This document shows, in pieces, positions 32,730 to 44,575 of a DNA stretch of 64,000 bases. Position 1 is the stretch's first letter. Every line of letters starts with the position of its first letter. Origin of the DNA: Amia ocellicauda (lineage: Eukaryota; Chordata; Actinopteri; Amiiformes; Amiidae); assembly GCF_036373705.1 (NCBI RefSeq), contig NW_027102659.1:186001-250000 (forward strand), read 5' to 3'. The notes under the pieces were generated by a model. That model saw nothing but the letters and a program-made list of their open reading frames with translations, did no database searches and was not told where the DNA came from. The position numbers and the translations under genes are program-made.

Positions 32730-33578
32730 TTAGTTCAGGTCAGAGTCTGAATCAGTGGCGTAGATGTCGAATTCTTCGTCGCTGCCCCCAGCTTTAACTT
32801 CTTTACGGAAGAAATAAGCTTTTAGCTTGCCAGCGGTTTTTCTACTCGGCTCATCCAGGTCATTGAGCAGCTGCCCAAGTTTCTCTATTATAAACGGCTC
32901 CTTTTTCAGCTCCAGCAAAATCTCATCTATGATTTTCTGGACTTGTCCCGCAGTGACATGTATGTGGGAGTAAGACAGCGCCTTGATTAGTGCCGGTTTC
33001 AGCCACGGTTTGTTCAGTCTTCTGTAAAACACGTTGAAATAGAACAGGAAATAGTAACGGTCTGGTTCAAACAAACAACTGTGTCTCAACTGACTGGGGT
33101 GATTCACTTCACACCCCCGACAGACTTCTTTCAGAGCTCGGTCGATGAGAGCACTCAGAATATACACCAGGGTGCTTTTAACTACTCTGCTTACTTGGTC
33201 ACATACCCCGGGCATAAATCCTGCGTCTTCATCACGCCCCCGGGACAGTCCGATGCTCATTGGGTCGCCTGGTGGTTTGTGGGGTGTTTCTACATCCATT
33301 GGACTGACCCCCTCCTGAGACGCACAGAAGGTAGACAGTTCGGCAAAATCGAGGCCCTCCATGAGCTCCAGAGGCTGGGGATCCCCGAGACTCATTTGGT
33401 CATCCATCGCACCTCATGTTGTTTCGTCCTGAGGGACCGGGGTCTGAGGTCTTGGAGGGTAACCGCAGTCAGAGGGTTCCGGAGTGTATACAAAATCTGG
33501 GGAATAGAACCAGGGGTGATCCCGGGTTTGAAGAGGCCTGTAGAGCCTGTCGACGTCCGCAGCTTTCGGGTAAGACAT
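32730..33578 (-). pseudogene. Polinton 282-residue accessory protein, copy B
   Basis: Cys/His motif and acidic tail present. The long open frame here covers 225 residues and the rest of the gene is recognisable upstream. Promoter motifs at 33614-33641. Confidence 0.5.
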
Positions 33579-33656
33579 TCTCTTTAATTTTAAACCATGA
33601 ATGAATTGTTGCGCCTTTTATCCTATCTCTTCACTACGTCACGACACACCGCCCTC

Positions 33657-34189
33657 TTAGAAGAGAGTAGCCCCTGAGCCGTCAGACGGCGTCAAACATA
33701 ATTTCAGTAACCTGTTTTTCTGGATCCTCCACACCCCCTTCAATAGGGTTTGTAATCAGGGTACTGCTAAGCAAAACCTTACGATCTGTAGTTAGAGATA
33801 GACTCTTCACCACTCTACCGTAGTTCTGCAAGCTTTCCCATTCACCACCTTTCAAAACCCTGAGTCGGAGACTCCATTTCGCATTCTCTTGGACCCTCTT
33901 GCAAGCCTTCTAGAGTCTTATCCCCAAGCCCCAGATCTCTCCAGGCCATCACCTTCAACCAGTCCTCATAAGAGTATTCAATTACCGTCTCAAAAGGTTC
34001 CAACGTACCCTCCTTCTCTCCCAAAGCAAAAAGCTCCACTCCAACATAGCTGGGATCCCTTTTAAAGCGGTAACCCCGTCGAGCCCCCCAGAACAACACC
34101 CAGGAGCGTTCAATCTTCAAATTGGTGAGTACAGGAACCCTTGCCCGGGATTGTTTCTTGCGGGGTTTCATGTTGATGTCGCTGGACAT
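33657..34189 (-). pseudogene. Polinton right-end acidic protein, copy B
   Basis: Here the gene has its own element-derived start. The N-terminal 40 residues are basic (KPRKKQSRARVP), then WVLFWGARRGYRF, then the Glu-rich part shared with copies 0 and A. A TATTTAAG box (complement 34256-34264) lies about 70 bases upstream, between the gene and the terminal repeat. Broken. Function unknown. Confidence 0.5.
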
Positions 34190-34307
34190 GTTGAAGAAGC
34201 GGGATGTTTCAGAAGCTGAGAATTAAAGAGGTATTGCCTAAAAGCAGCGCGGGTTCTTAAATAGAGAGGAGAGTTTCGGGGCGTTGCCTTCAGAGGGGTG
34301 GGGGTAT
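34190..34307 (-). promoter_or_regulatory. Right-end promoter region, copy B
   Basis: The 118 bases between the right-end gene and the terminal repeat hold a TATTTAAG box on -. The counterpart in copy C is at 50141-50258. Confidence 0.45.
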
Positions 34308-34492
34308 TTATGGGTGGCCTTGTTGTTCAGGGTTTTATGGGTGTACACTTTCTGACGGATATGACGTAGGAATAATTAAGGAAATAACTCTACCTAAAAT
34401 CACGCCCTCCAATTATGACGTAGGAATATTAATAAGCTTAGGGCATACGTCATAACAAAATAGGCCGCGCCCAAAAAACCCTACTATCTACT
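34308..34492. repeat. Right terminal inverted repeat, Polinton copy B (185 bp)
   Basis: Inverted match to the left terminal repeat of copy D (54575-54759). The element ends ...CTACTATCTACT, the inverse of the AGTAGATAG start. It contains three TGACGTA/TACGTCA cores (CRE/ATF-like). Confidence 0.9.
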
Positions 34493-34498
34493 CTTATG
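34493..34498. other. Target-site sequence CTTATG beside copy B right end
   Basis: Six bases directly after the terminal repeat, the length of Polinton target duplications. The same CTTATG flanks copies C and D. Confidence 0.85.
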
Positions 34499-34808
34499 TA
34501 GTTGAAGGCGCAGTATAGCTCTGATAGTCTGGTGGTGACGGAAGACCACCAGCCGTTTGAACAAGCCATTCAGCATCACCTTGTTGGGCTAAGTGCAGGC
34601 ACTGTCAGAGCGCAGGGCGTCCTGCCTTTGAAAGAGTTTCCGTAGTGTCCTGATGTGCCCTTTAGCAATGCCAAACAGGTCTGTGAAAATGGCATCCTTT
34701 CGCGGCACTTCAGACGCCATCTTACAGCCTAGCCGACCTGAAACGCCTGAGCCCGTTTTACCAGCAGGCTTCAACGGTAACCGTTTGAAGCAAGAGGCGG
34801 CGGTGTCA

Positions 34809-34882
34809 GTTTCCGTAGTGTAGCGGTTATCACGTTCGCCTAACGCGCGAAAGGTCCCCGGGTTCGAAACCGGGCGGAAACA
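34809..34882 (+). tRNA. tRNA-Val (AAC), one base longer in the T arm
   Basis: 74 nt. The acceptor stem is perfect and the anticodon is AAC (loop CTAACGC). An extra G before GTTCGAAA makes the T loop one base too long, so the B box spacing and tRNA fold are doubtful. Possibly a tRNA pseudogene. Confidence 0.65.
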
Positions 34883-35160
34883 GCCTGCTGTGGGCTGGCC
34901 CTTTTCGTCCTGCTTGCCCTCGTGGTTCCCCGGAGGCGGTGGGTGGCTTTTCTTCATTGGAGTGCCCGAAATCGGTGCTTTCAGAGCGTCCGTCCGTCGA
35001 CAGGTTGAAATTGTAAACGCTGGTGTAGCCACTTTTAATTAAAATCTGATGATGTTGATGTTGTTGTTCTTGTTGTTGTTCTTGTTGTCATCGTGGTCGC
35101 CGTCATTATTATTGTTAAAGTAAAGCAGTAGTTAGATTTGTTGCTACCGTAAGGTGTAGA

Positions 35161-35737
35161 AGACAACAGTAGGTATGGCGTGTGATATCAAAACATTCAG
35201 AATTCTTTTAACCTATAAAAAATATAAGCATTGTAAAATAAACCCAAATATCTCTTTTGCGGGGATAAACGCTGTTCTGAGTAGTTTGTAACTTGTTTAA
35301 TACCAAACAAAGCATCGCTATAAAAAAAAAAAAAAAGAATCACTGTATAAGCGCTTGTTATTTTAGATCTTTATAGTTATTTTCTTGGCTCAGGTTGTTT
35401 TTTAGCGCTTATAAAGGCCTGAAATATTCTTAGTGGATGTTGACTATAGGTCTTGATGCTTAAAAATGTTTTTTTGAGAGACCAAAAGGTTCTAATAAAA
35501 GTTTAGAGTAGAGAGGAGAGAGATCGTCTCCATCTTGGTTTCTATTTGAAATTTGATGCAGTGTCATTTTATTGGTTGGTTTTGATATGTTAATTGGTAA
35601 CAGGGCGGCACAAAGGCCAGACCAGAACAATGCCTTACAAGCAGATCCGGCATGTGGCCATCAGTATAAGTATGAAGGTCTGGTCTTCAGCTCGACAGAC
35701 TCATACTGACCTTTCGATTTAAGACTAAAGATCAACA
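35161..35737 (+). promoter_or_regulatory. Left-arm leader and promoter, copy C
   Basis: Matches 3045-3621. TATAAGTA at 35665, 73 bases before the ATG at 35738. Confidence 0.45.
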
Positions 35738-37779
35738 ATGTCCGGAAACAACATCAGCGACTTCGATTTAAACGAGTTTTTAGGCAAGTCTTCAGATTAT
35801 TTTCATTGACTCAGAGCGTGTTGTGTGCATGTATTGTAAATAAGGCTATAACATCTGTTTTAAGTTCTGTAAAATTATTTTTCAGCCAGTCAACAGGAGT
35901 TAATTCCCAACGCTGAGGAGATCATCTGGAACAACGACGGTAAGATTTTTGTGTTTGCGCTCATGGGTTCTTATGTATGGGTGTGTGTGGTTTTGAAGCG
36001 GCTCATTAGAGTTATGAAAACGTTTTAATATATATTAATGCCGGTCTCTTTAATTACACAGAAACTATCGAAAGGCCTGTGATTAATGTCTCCGAGGATC
36101 GACCAAGAGAAGTGGTTGTCCCTAGACAGGCTGTCTGCCGACCGGGTAAGAACTAAACCCCTGTTTGTTTGTATAACGTTTCTGTAAGATGTTTGAGTCC
36201 AGTTTTGTTAATTTAAAAAAATTATCCTGTCTAACAGTATTAAGAAACGTGGTTCGAGACAACGAAAGGCCTTCCACATCGAGGGCTTGTTTCGTTTTAC
36301 CTTCGAGAACCGTAACCTTTCAAGAATCTGAAAGGCCGTCAGCCCCGGTATCTGATAGCTGTGAGTATATATCTGCAGCCTGTAAGAGGTTAAAGCTTTT
36401 TATAAAGCGGTGTGGTTAAAGGTTAAACATGTCTCTTACCTTCACAGCGGTGCAAAAAGCTAAACCAGCCGAAAAACATAAGAAACGATTATTCTGTGGA
36501 GGTAAGTAAGATCTTTCAAACTTTAATGTTTTTAAAAGGGCTTTGTTTGCCCGTTGAGGGCTAATATTTAAGCGATGGGTGACCGTTTCCTGTAGGGCGG
36601 GGGGTTCTGGGAAAGATCTTTAGAAGTCCGGACAGGTCTAGGCTTGTTTCTGGGGAACGTGTTTAGAAATGACCGATTGCCGTACCGTCTGGTTAGGAAG
36701 TAAAGCCGTCTGAAAGGGTTTAGTAAGTTGTTTGGCTTATCTCCCGCTATTATACTTCTGTTTTAAAGTGGTTGTAGGAAAAGGCTTGAAGGTGTTCATT
36801 GTATTTAATATTTAAACAGATCGTGAAAACGTTTGTGAAACAGGAAGTCCCGGGATCAGGAAGCGTTTACACTTGGAAGGTTCGTTTAAAAATGAAATGT
36901 TGTTGTGTGTGTGTGTGTTTTATTAACAATATTACAGTTTTTAAAGAAACATTTAAGAAACAGTTTATTTACAGCGGCTTCTCTGTTTTACATTTATTAT
37001 CAAGTCCTAATAAACATATTGTCTGTAAATAATAAGGCGTTGTAGTGAATGTCTAAGGCTATTTTCAAAGGTCTAAAAAAGCTAAAGGTTTTGAATGTCC
37101 TGGACATGTTGTTTTAAGTGTGATTTCTGTCGCCGTTTAAAGATGTAAATGTAATGTATATTTTTATTCTTCCCAAGACTCTTGGGATAGTCATTCTGTG
37201 GATGAGCTATTGAGGACAATTACCCCGTCTAAGTGGGATCAAACATCTTCCCCGGTGAGATCACCGAGAGGATCCCCCACGGTGGTCTTGGAGACCCCCC
37301 AACATCTACTCAGGCCACAGCCTTCTGGGGGTAATTCAACACCCCAGATTCAGCCCGCCGCATTGTCGGGCGGAACAAATACAGGCATCCAACAACCTCA
37401 GGGGTCGCCGTCAGTCAGGGCTGACACACCACCCAACGACGGCCTGGTTTCAACATCGTCCCCCCAGACCCGTTTCTTGGCTACAGAAACGCGGAACAGT
37501 ACCCCGCGCTTGGCCAGGGTGTCACCGCAAAGGCCTTCTTGGTCTCCGTCCATGAGTATACGCTCGCTCCCTGCCTCCTTCGACCGAGATTTACCGGAGC
37601 GACCATCCTTTGAAGCTGAGCCAGGCCACCAGCCCCCGGAGCTACATCCTGAAGGTCGGCATGAGTTGCTACATACTTTGTTACAAAATCAAAGACTTGT
37701 GTTAGTGGGGCAAAACCTGGTGATAGAGAGCCAAAACACCCTTATTAATACCCTTACTAACGAATTGTACTGTATTTAA
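35738..37779 (+). CDS. Polinton left-end multi-exon gene, copy C
   Basis: Exon-like segments in matching phases with the same splice signals as copy A. First segment reads MSGNNISDFDLNEFL; final exon 37178-37779 is Pro/Ser-rich with a Leu-rich tail. Confidence 0.5.
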
Positions 37780-37941
37780 TGTTTTAATAGACACAAAACG
37801 CCTTACTATTGTGGGTTGTTGGAAAAATAAAAAATAAATTAAAAAATGTCCTGACTTGGTAAAAGAACTCACAAACTAAAGGATTATGAACAAGCTAGGG
37901 CCCCAAAAAGACCTTCCCGAGAGAACATCCCCGGCCCTGTT

Positions 37942-38760
37942 GTGAACTCCTCTGATGTCCCAATGAACCTGGAACTATTACAAATGATAAATGATTTAAA
38001 TAACCCCCAATTACCACCGATAGAATGTGAATTAACAGACTTACCGGTGAACCCCGACCTGTTACAGATGGTCAATGATCTAAATAACCACCTCCCACCG
38101 GTAGCGCTTATAGAGGTTCACCCCCTAGTTCACCCCGATTTGTTTGAAATGGTGGAGGCTTTGGAGGAGCTACCCCGACCAAATTCTGCCCCTATTATAA
38201 ATGATTTGAGACAATTAGAACACAGGATGGCGGCAGAAGCAGCCATCACTATAGAGGAGGGTCTTGACATTAACCGGTTGGATATCTTTGAAGGACTTTT
38301 ACAGGCTTTAAATGAGCCTCCTCAAAAAGGGGGTTTTGTAGATGTCAGCAGTGGGGGTGTTCGGAATGTGGAGGGTTCTGAGACTGATAAGGCTGTGGAG
38401 GTCATGCTCTGTGAGAATGTAGGGGGTGAAGGCTTTGTTCAAAATGATGATGTGTCCAAGAGTACCAGTGATCCCGTGATTATAGATAGACCGGCCTATA
38501 ACAATTTTGAAATGATTCAACGTTTTAATTTTGCAGAACTTTTAAATTGTGACAATTATGCAGAAATATTTGTCAACATACACGAGGCCTTGCAGAAAAT
38601 GCTTGAACAGGTTGCTGAAAGGGTCAGACCTCGAGATGTTGTACAGTTAGAACTCAGAGGGGATGATTTGTTTAGCAACCTATCTGTAATGCTGAGTGGA
38701 GATAATTTAGACGTCTGGCTAAAATCGAAGCGTTATTGCAAAGTAACGCAGCCATCATAG
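37942..38760 (+). CDS. Polinton 272-residue acidic repeat protein, copy C
   Basis: Open over 272 codons. N-terminal repeats LELLQMINDLNN and PDLLQMVNDLNN are closest to each other in this copy and in D. Confidence 0.5.
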   Translation: MNSSDVPMNLELLQMINDLNNPQLPPIECELTDLPVNPDLLQMVNDLNNHLPPVALIEVHPLVHPDLFEMVEALEELPRPNSAPIINDLRQLEHRMAAEAAITIEEGLDINRLDIFEGLLQALNEPPQKGGFVDVSSGGVRNVEGSETDKAVEVMLCENVGGEGFVQNDDVSKSTSDPVIIDRPAYNNFEMIQRFNFAELLNCDNYAEIFVNIHEALQKMLEQVAERVRPRDVVQLELRGDDLFSNLSVMLSGDNLDVWLKSKRYCKVTQPS

Positions 38761-41700
38761 CTGATGAAAGTCTGTCTCTGGTAATGAATGTGGTTCGTAA
38801 CCCTGAGGGTGGGGCGCTTAGAAGACTGTCGAAATGCTTGAAGAACGACATAATTAGGACCAAGCTCAGGCAATTAGTGGTGAGTTCCAGTGGGGACAAT
38901 AAGCTCTGTTTTGCTTACAGTTTAATAAAACTACTCACCCCCGACATGCCTGAACCCCAAGCTCTGCAAGAAGCTTTAATGCTTCATCAGAGGGCCGGCT
39001 TAAACTCTCAACAGATGGTTGCCTTTTCAGACATCACCAAGTTTGAGGAGTTGTTGTCTTTAAAAATTGTTGTGTGGTACCGTTGTGAGGTAAAGGAAGT
39101 ATTTGTGAAATTTCAGACACATCCTGAAACCCATACACAGACACTGTTTCTCTTCCTAAGTGATAGTCATTACTTTGGAATAAAGAGTTTGACGGCTTTT
39201 TTGGGTTGTTCGTATGTTTGTCATTGGTGTTATAAGGCCTTCAATGATAAGCTTAAGCACCGATGTGACGGTTACTGTAACGTCTGTTTCAATCCGCAAT
39301 GTCGTAAGGGTTTGGCCCCTACCATCCGATGTAAAGATTGCTTAAGGATTTGTCTCTCAGCGTTCTGTTTTTCCGAGCATAAGGTACAGAGGGCCGCTAC
39401 TGAGGGGGTTAAAAAACTGAGTTATTGTGATCAAACTAAATATTGCCCGCAGTGTTGCCTCCAGTACCGTTTTCATGAGGTTAAACCACACAAATGTCTG
39501 GAGCCGAGATGCAGGATCTGTAATGCTGATTTAACCCCGGGGTCCGAACACCAGTGCTTTATTCAGCCGGTTAAAAAGGAGCCGCCGCACAACCGTTATG
39601 TCTTTTTTGCTTTTGAATGCAGGCAAGAAAACGGGGTCCACGTTGCTAATTATATACTCTGTATTGACATGTTGGATCGTGAGTGGTCAGCTAGCGGTGA
39701 GAGTTGTGTCAGGGATTTCTTTACGCGGTATCGCGGTCCAAAATACCTCAATTACACATTTATTGCCCACAATGCTAAGGGTTATGATTCTTACATTTTG
39801 ATGAAGTATCTGGTGGAAAATGGGGTGACCCCAAAAATAATAGCTCAGGGTAGCAAGATCATGTGTTTCACCGACGAAGCTTTCAACTAACGTTACATAG
39901 ACTTGTTAAATTTCATCCCCATGAAATTGAGCGCTTTGCCTAAGGCTCTGGGTTTTGAGGCTCAGAAGAAAGGTTGGTTCTGCCATTTTTTTAATACTAT
40001 GGACACTCAAAATTATCGAGGGTCCTACCTGCCCGCCACTTATTATGGGGTTGATACTATGATGTCTCATGAGAGGGAGGAATTCTTTAAATGGTACAAT
40101 ACGGTTAAGGGAGGTGTTTTTGATGACCGAGAAGAGATGGCTGCTTATTGTAAAAATGATGTGGTGATCCTTAAAGAAGCCTGTGTGCGTTTCCGCGCCG
40201 AGGTTATCAACACATCGGGTCTCGACCCTTTGCAAAGTGTGACCATAGCGTCTCTCTGCATGAAAATGTATCGGTCCAATTTCTTGCAGAAAAACACTAT
40301 AGCGGTCACCACTTCTGACAACTATCGTGCTAGACAAAAGAACTTTTCGACTGTCTCCATACAGTGGCTGGAATACCTGAGTGCCCGGGATAACATCTTC
40401 ATCAGACATGCTTTAAATCAAGGGGAAGTCAAAATGGGGCCTTACTACTTAGACGGTTTTAGCGACGTGTCCGGGCGGCGTACCGCTTATGAGTTTGCAG
40501 GTTGTATTTAGCATGGCTGTCCTCAGTGCTTCGACCCAAACACCTTTAACCCCGTAACACAAAAACTCTGCAGTGATATGTACTATGATTTCCAGGAACG
40601 AATTGAAACTTTAAAAAACACCTATGGTTTGAACGTGCTGGTGATTTGGGAACACGAGTGGACGACCCTGAAGCAACAGGATGCGGGGGTACAACGGTTT
40701 ATGGAAACCTTGGACTTTCCTGAACGTCTTGAGCCCCGGGATGCGTTATTTGGGGGTCGTACCAACGCCCTCTGTTTACATTATGAGGTAAAGGAGGGTG
40801 AGAGAGTAGATTACTATGATTTCACCAGTCTGTACCCTTATGTCAACAAGACCAAAATGTACCCGGTGGGGCGTCCAACCATTGTTTATCGTGACTTTCT
40901 CGAAATCGGACATTACTTTGGTTTGATCAAAGTCACCATGTACCCTCCTCGCGAGCTGTTCTTACCCGTGTTGCCTTACAGGTGTTCGGGAAAATTGATG
41001 TTCCCTCTGTGTAGAACGTGTGTGGAAACTGAAAATAAAACTACCTCTTGTCTGCACAGTGATGAAGAGAGAGCGCTGACGGGTGTCTGGTGTAGCATTG
41101 AGCTTGACAAGGCGGTGGAGAAAGGTTACAGAGTCGGTAAGGTGTATGAGGTTTGGCATTTTTCTGAAAAATCTGATACTCTTTTTGCTGATTACATTAT
41201 GACCCATCTGAAAGGGAAACAGGAGGCATCGGGCTATCCCTCATGGTGTGTTGTCTCCGCGGCCAAAGAGCGATACGTTTAGCAATATTTTGAAAAGGAA
41301 GGGATCCGTCTAGAGCTGGGGAACATAACTGTAAACCCCGCCAAGAGACAAATGTCCAAACTGATTTTAAACAGTCTGTGGGGTAAGTTTGGGGAAAGAA
41401 ATTACCGTCTAAACACAACCTTGATTAAAACCCCTGAACAGTTTATAGAATTTATGTTTTCCAAACAACATGCAGTATCACACTTTCAATTCTTAAATGA
41501 CCATGTGGCACAGGTCCAGTGGAGGGCCCCTAAAGATTTCCCCACCAAACAGGGGAACGTTAATGTTTTCATAGCGGTTTTTACCACGGCTTACGCCCGG
41601 CTTGAACTGTACAACTTAATGGATCAGTTGCAGGAACGCACGCTCTATCATGATACTGACTCTGTAATCTTTGTCACCAGGCCAGGGGATTGGGTCCCTC

Positions 41701-42074
41701 CCCTCGGGGACTACCTTGGGGAGTTAACGAGCGAACTAGATCCTCAGGACCACATAGTGGAGTTTGTTTCAGGGGGTCCTAAGACTTACGCATACAGAAC
41801 GGCTGCGGGTAAGACCTGTATGAAAGTTAAGGGTTTCACTCTGAACCATTGTAACAACAAGCTCATTAACATCAAGTCTCTGACGACCCTGGTAGAAAGT
41901 TTTGTAACCGAGAAAGACGCGCCTCCTCGTGAGATTATTACAGCCGGAAATCAGATCTATCGCAATAAAAAGGGGTACACGTTGGAAAATAGATCACTAA
42001 ACAAACGGTTCAGGGTGGTGTACAATAAAAGAGTGTTGAAGACTGATTATACCACTCTGCCTTATGGATATTAG
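38736..42074 (+). pseudogene. Protein-primed DNA polymerase B, copy C
   Basis: All regions present: Cys-rich N-terminus, exonuclease region, and palm motifs A (near 40815), B (near 41370) and C (near 41650). Interrupted, with a few breaks. Confidence 0.9.
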
Positions 42075-42735
42075 CGGTGGTTTTGAAAACAAACTTCAAC
42101 ACCCTTTCTCCTGTATTATAGCCGGTCCCTCCAATTCGGGGAAGAGCTATCTTATAAAGAACATCATAGAAGATGTGGACGCAACCGTGTCCCAAGCTCT
42201 TGACAACATAGTGTGGTGTTTCACTTGCTGGCAACCTCTCTACGATGATTTGGCTTCGAAAAAAAATAATCTGAAATTTGTGCAAGGTCTCCCCGCCTCG
42301 TTGTGTGACGATGACTTGTTCCCGCCCGGTCAAACTAATCTAGTGATCCTTGATGACCTGATGGAGCAGGCCGGTGACAACAGTGAAGTGGAAAAAGCTT
42401 TCACAAAGTACACTCATCATAGGAATTTAAGTATTATTTATTTAGTTCAAAATCTATTTTTTCAAGGTAAAAAAAGCCGCACTATTAATTTAAATGCCAA
42501 TTATATAATTCTTTTTAAAAACCCCAGAGATAAACTACAGGTCACCGTCTTGGCTCGTCAAATGTACCCTAACCAGACCAAGTTCTTTTTGGAGGCATTT
42601 GAGGATGCCACCAAAAAACCCTACGGGTACTTGATTGCGGACTTAAAAGCACAAACCCCAGAAGACTTTCGCCTCAGAACAGGTTTGTGCCCGCCCGATT
42701 CGCCGGCAGTGTATGTGCTAAAGAAAAGGAAATAA
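42064..42735 (+). CDS. Packaging ATPase, copy C
   Basis: Open over 223 codons, Walker A and B intact, 11-base overlap with PolB end. Confidence 0.9.
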   Translation: MDISGGFENKLQHPFSCIIAGPSNSGKSYLIKNIIEDVDATVSQALDNIVWCFTCWQPLYDDLASKKNNLKFVQGLPASLCDDDLFPPGQTNLVILDDLMEQAGDNSEVEKAFTKYTHHRNLSIIYLVQNLFFQGKKSRTINLNANYIILFKNPRDKLQVTVLARQMYPNQTKFFLEAFEDATKKPYGYLIADLKAQTPEDFRLRTGLCPPDSPAVYVLKKRK

Positions 42736-42741
42736 ATAAGA

Positions 42742-43077
42742 ATGTCTGTTCGGATTAAAAGAAATCTGCCGCTTTTGCAAATGTTATTTGAGGGGAGCCC
42801 GCGCCATAGGAAAGCTGTGCTGGCAGGGGCCCCCTCGGATTTGATCGAGACCCTGTGTGAAATAGCTTTTAACATCTTACGCGGTTATATACCCCTAACC
42901 CCTTCTCAACATTCTAAACTCAAAAAACAAAAAGTGGTTATCAAGATCATCGCTAATAAGAAGTATTCTATTAAAAGAAAAAGAAAGAAGATTAATCAAA
43001 CCGGGGGTTTTATAGGACCGCTGTTGAGCCAATCCGTGCCTTTCCTAACCAGTCTTCTAGCTTCCAGAGTGGGTTAA
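42742..43077 (+). CDS. Small basic Polinton protein, copy C
   Basis: 111 codons, as in copy A with a few substitutions. Confidence 0.6.
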   Translation: MSVRIKRNLPLLQMLFEGSPRHRKAVLAGAPSDLIETLCEIAFNILRGYIPLTPSQHSKLKKQKVVIKIIANKKYSIKRKRKKINQTGGFIGPLLSQSVPFLTSLLASRVG

Positions 43078-43079
43078 TA

Positions 43080-43823
43080 ATGGAATATGCTCAGAAAATG
43101 TTCTTGATCCCTCAGGAGCAGCTTGAGAAACTGAGAAAAAATGTTGTCGGGCCAGAGCCCATTAGACAAACGGCCGAAAACAACCTGGACTCTGAAATGA
43201 AAGCTATACAGGCCAGGGCCGATTTAAATCAGTATTCCAAAGCCCAGTTGTATACCAACACGTTACAGCGCTACCTCCGTCTGGTTAGACAGGGTGAAAA
43301 AGATCAAAACATTTTAACTTTAACCATGGCCTCTCAAGAAAATGGTTCTGGGGCTGATGCGGGGGGTACGGTTGATAAAGATGTTGCGGTGACCGAACCT
43401 GTTGAGAGTTCAGAGGGAGATGTTGTAACGGATGTTTTGAGAAACATGCCGGCCAGAAGCAAAAGACATGCACAATATATCCTGCACAAAATGGTTCAGA
43501 AACCGCGGGTAACGGCTTGGAATGAACAGGGTGAATTTGTTTTTAAAGGACAACTGATCAAAGGTTCACACATGTTTGATTTGTTGAAGAGTGTCACTAG
43601 CACTAATAAGGTACCCGATAGTCGCCGACCTGTAGGCTGGAATGCTTTCCTACAGGCGATGGCCTGTCTGAACATGCCCCAATCCACAGTTCCTAACCAG
43701 GTAACGCGACAAAAAATCTGTCTGTGTAAAGAGGTGGAGCCTGATCTGACTCCGATATCTCATTACTCTGACCGTGCTGAGCGACCATCCTCAGGATCTA
43801 TCCATCGTTGGGAAGCTTATTAA
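43080..43823 (+). CDS. Conserved Polinton 247-residue protein, copy C
   Basis: Open over the same length as in copy A, same domain layout. Confidence 0.6.
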   Translation: MEYAQKMFLIPQEQLEKLRKNVVGPEPIRQTAENNLDSEMKAIQARADLNQYSKAQLYTNTLQRYLRLVRQGEKDQNILTLTMASQENGSGADAGGTVDKDVAVTEPVESSEGDVVTDVLRNMPARSKRHAQYILHKMVQKPRVTAWNEQGEFVFKGQLIKGSHMFDLLKSVTSTNKVPDSRRPVGWNAFLQAMACLNMPQSTVPNQVTRQKICLCKEVEPDLTPISHYSDRAERPSSGSIHRWEAY

Positions 43824-44002
43824 TCTCATGTTTTTATTTGTCTCCCCTGTAAATAATGACCCGACAAACAATTTTATTTTTTATTTTTTTTATTTTCAAA
43901 TGTTGTACATTTATTTATAACATAACCTCTGCTTTGTATAAGAATTGTGTTGAATAAAAACAAAACTAATGATTCAAAGGCTGTTTTCATTATTTTTTCA
44001 CC

Positions 44003-44575
44003 TTAACATGCATGACATCTTTTAAAATCCTCACAAGAACACCCCATCTGTATACATGGCTGGCTAGGGTTGTAAGTCATTGTGTTATAAGGGGGGGTCC
44101 ACAGTGTCCTGACAAACTCTGCCACTTTTTTATCATTTTGGCCTAAATCCTCACTGTACAAGGCCATAATATCGGGGTATGACCTTCCTTTAGATCTATG
44201 ATATAAGAAAAACACACAGTGCTGACCACAAGTGAAGGTCTGAAGACTTTGTACTTGACGACCGCTGTAAATGGTTTCTTGACAGTTGTTGAGCAGAAAG
44301 TTATTGATCTTCCGAGGGAAAGGTCTGAAATCCGGGGGGTTTGCATAGGAATCAAAAAATTCACCACGGTGGTCCTCCCTTAGATAAATAGCCAGCCAAT
44401 GTTCTCCGGGCATATTTTTAGGGTGTGTGTTGATTATGTACATTGCAGGTAAATTCTTGATCTTAAATTTAGGCAGCTGATCGCAGGCGTAGACTCCTTG
44501 AAACAGTTTCCGTGAGCCGGCCAGGGCATTCATGATGTGGTTGAGCTCTCTGGTGTTCATTTTAATAATAATCAT
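44003..44575 (-). CDS. Adenovirus-type cysteine protease, copy C
   Basis: 190 codons, open, all four catalytic positions kept. Confidence 0.9.
   Translation of the reverse strand: MIIIKMNTRELNHIMNALAGSRKLFQGVYACDQLPKFKIKNLPAMYIINTHPKNMPGEHWLAIYLREDHRGEFFDSYANPPDFRPFPRKINNFLLNNCQETIYSGRQVQSLQTFTCGQHCVFFLYHRSKGRSYPDIMALYSEDLGQNDKKVAEFVRTLWTPPYNTMTYNPSQPCIQMGCSCEDFKRCHAC

Larger units (their letters stand above)
19428..34492 (+). mobile_element. Polinton copy B, left end missing, right terminal repeat present
   Basis: Begins at the same internal junction as copies A and C, and ends with the 185-base right terminal inverted repeat followed by CTTATG. All gene types are recognisable. It is the most rearranged of the copies, shorter in several genes, with several breaks. 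Young fossil. Confidence 0.92.
34493..35161. repeat. Single tRNA-Val repeat unit between copies B and C
   Basis: One repeat unit with the tRNA-Val sequence at 34809-34882 and a GAT/GTT microsatellite near 35047-35089. It joins copy C at 35161. Confidence 0.8.
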
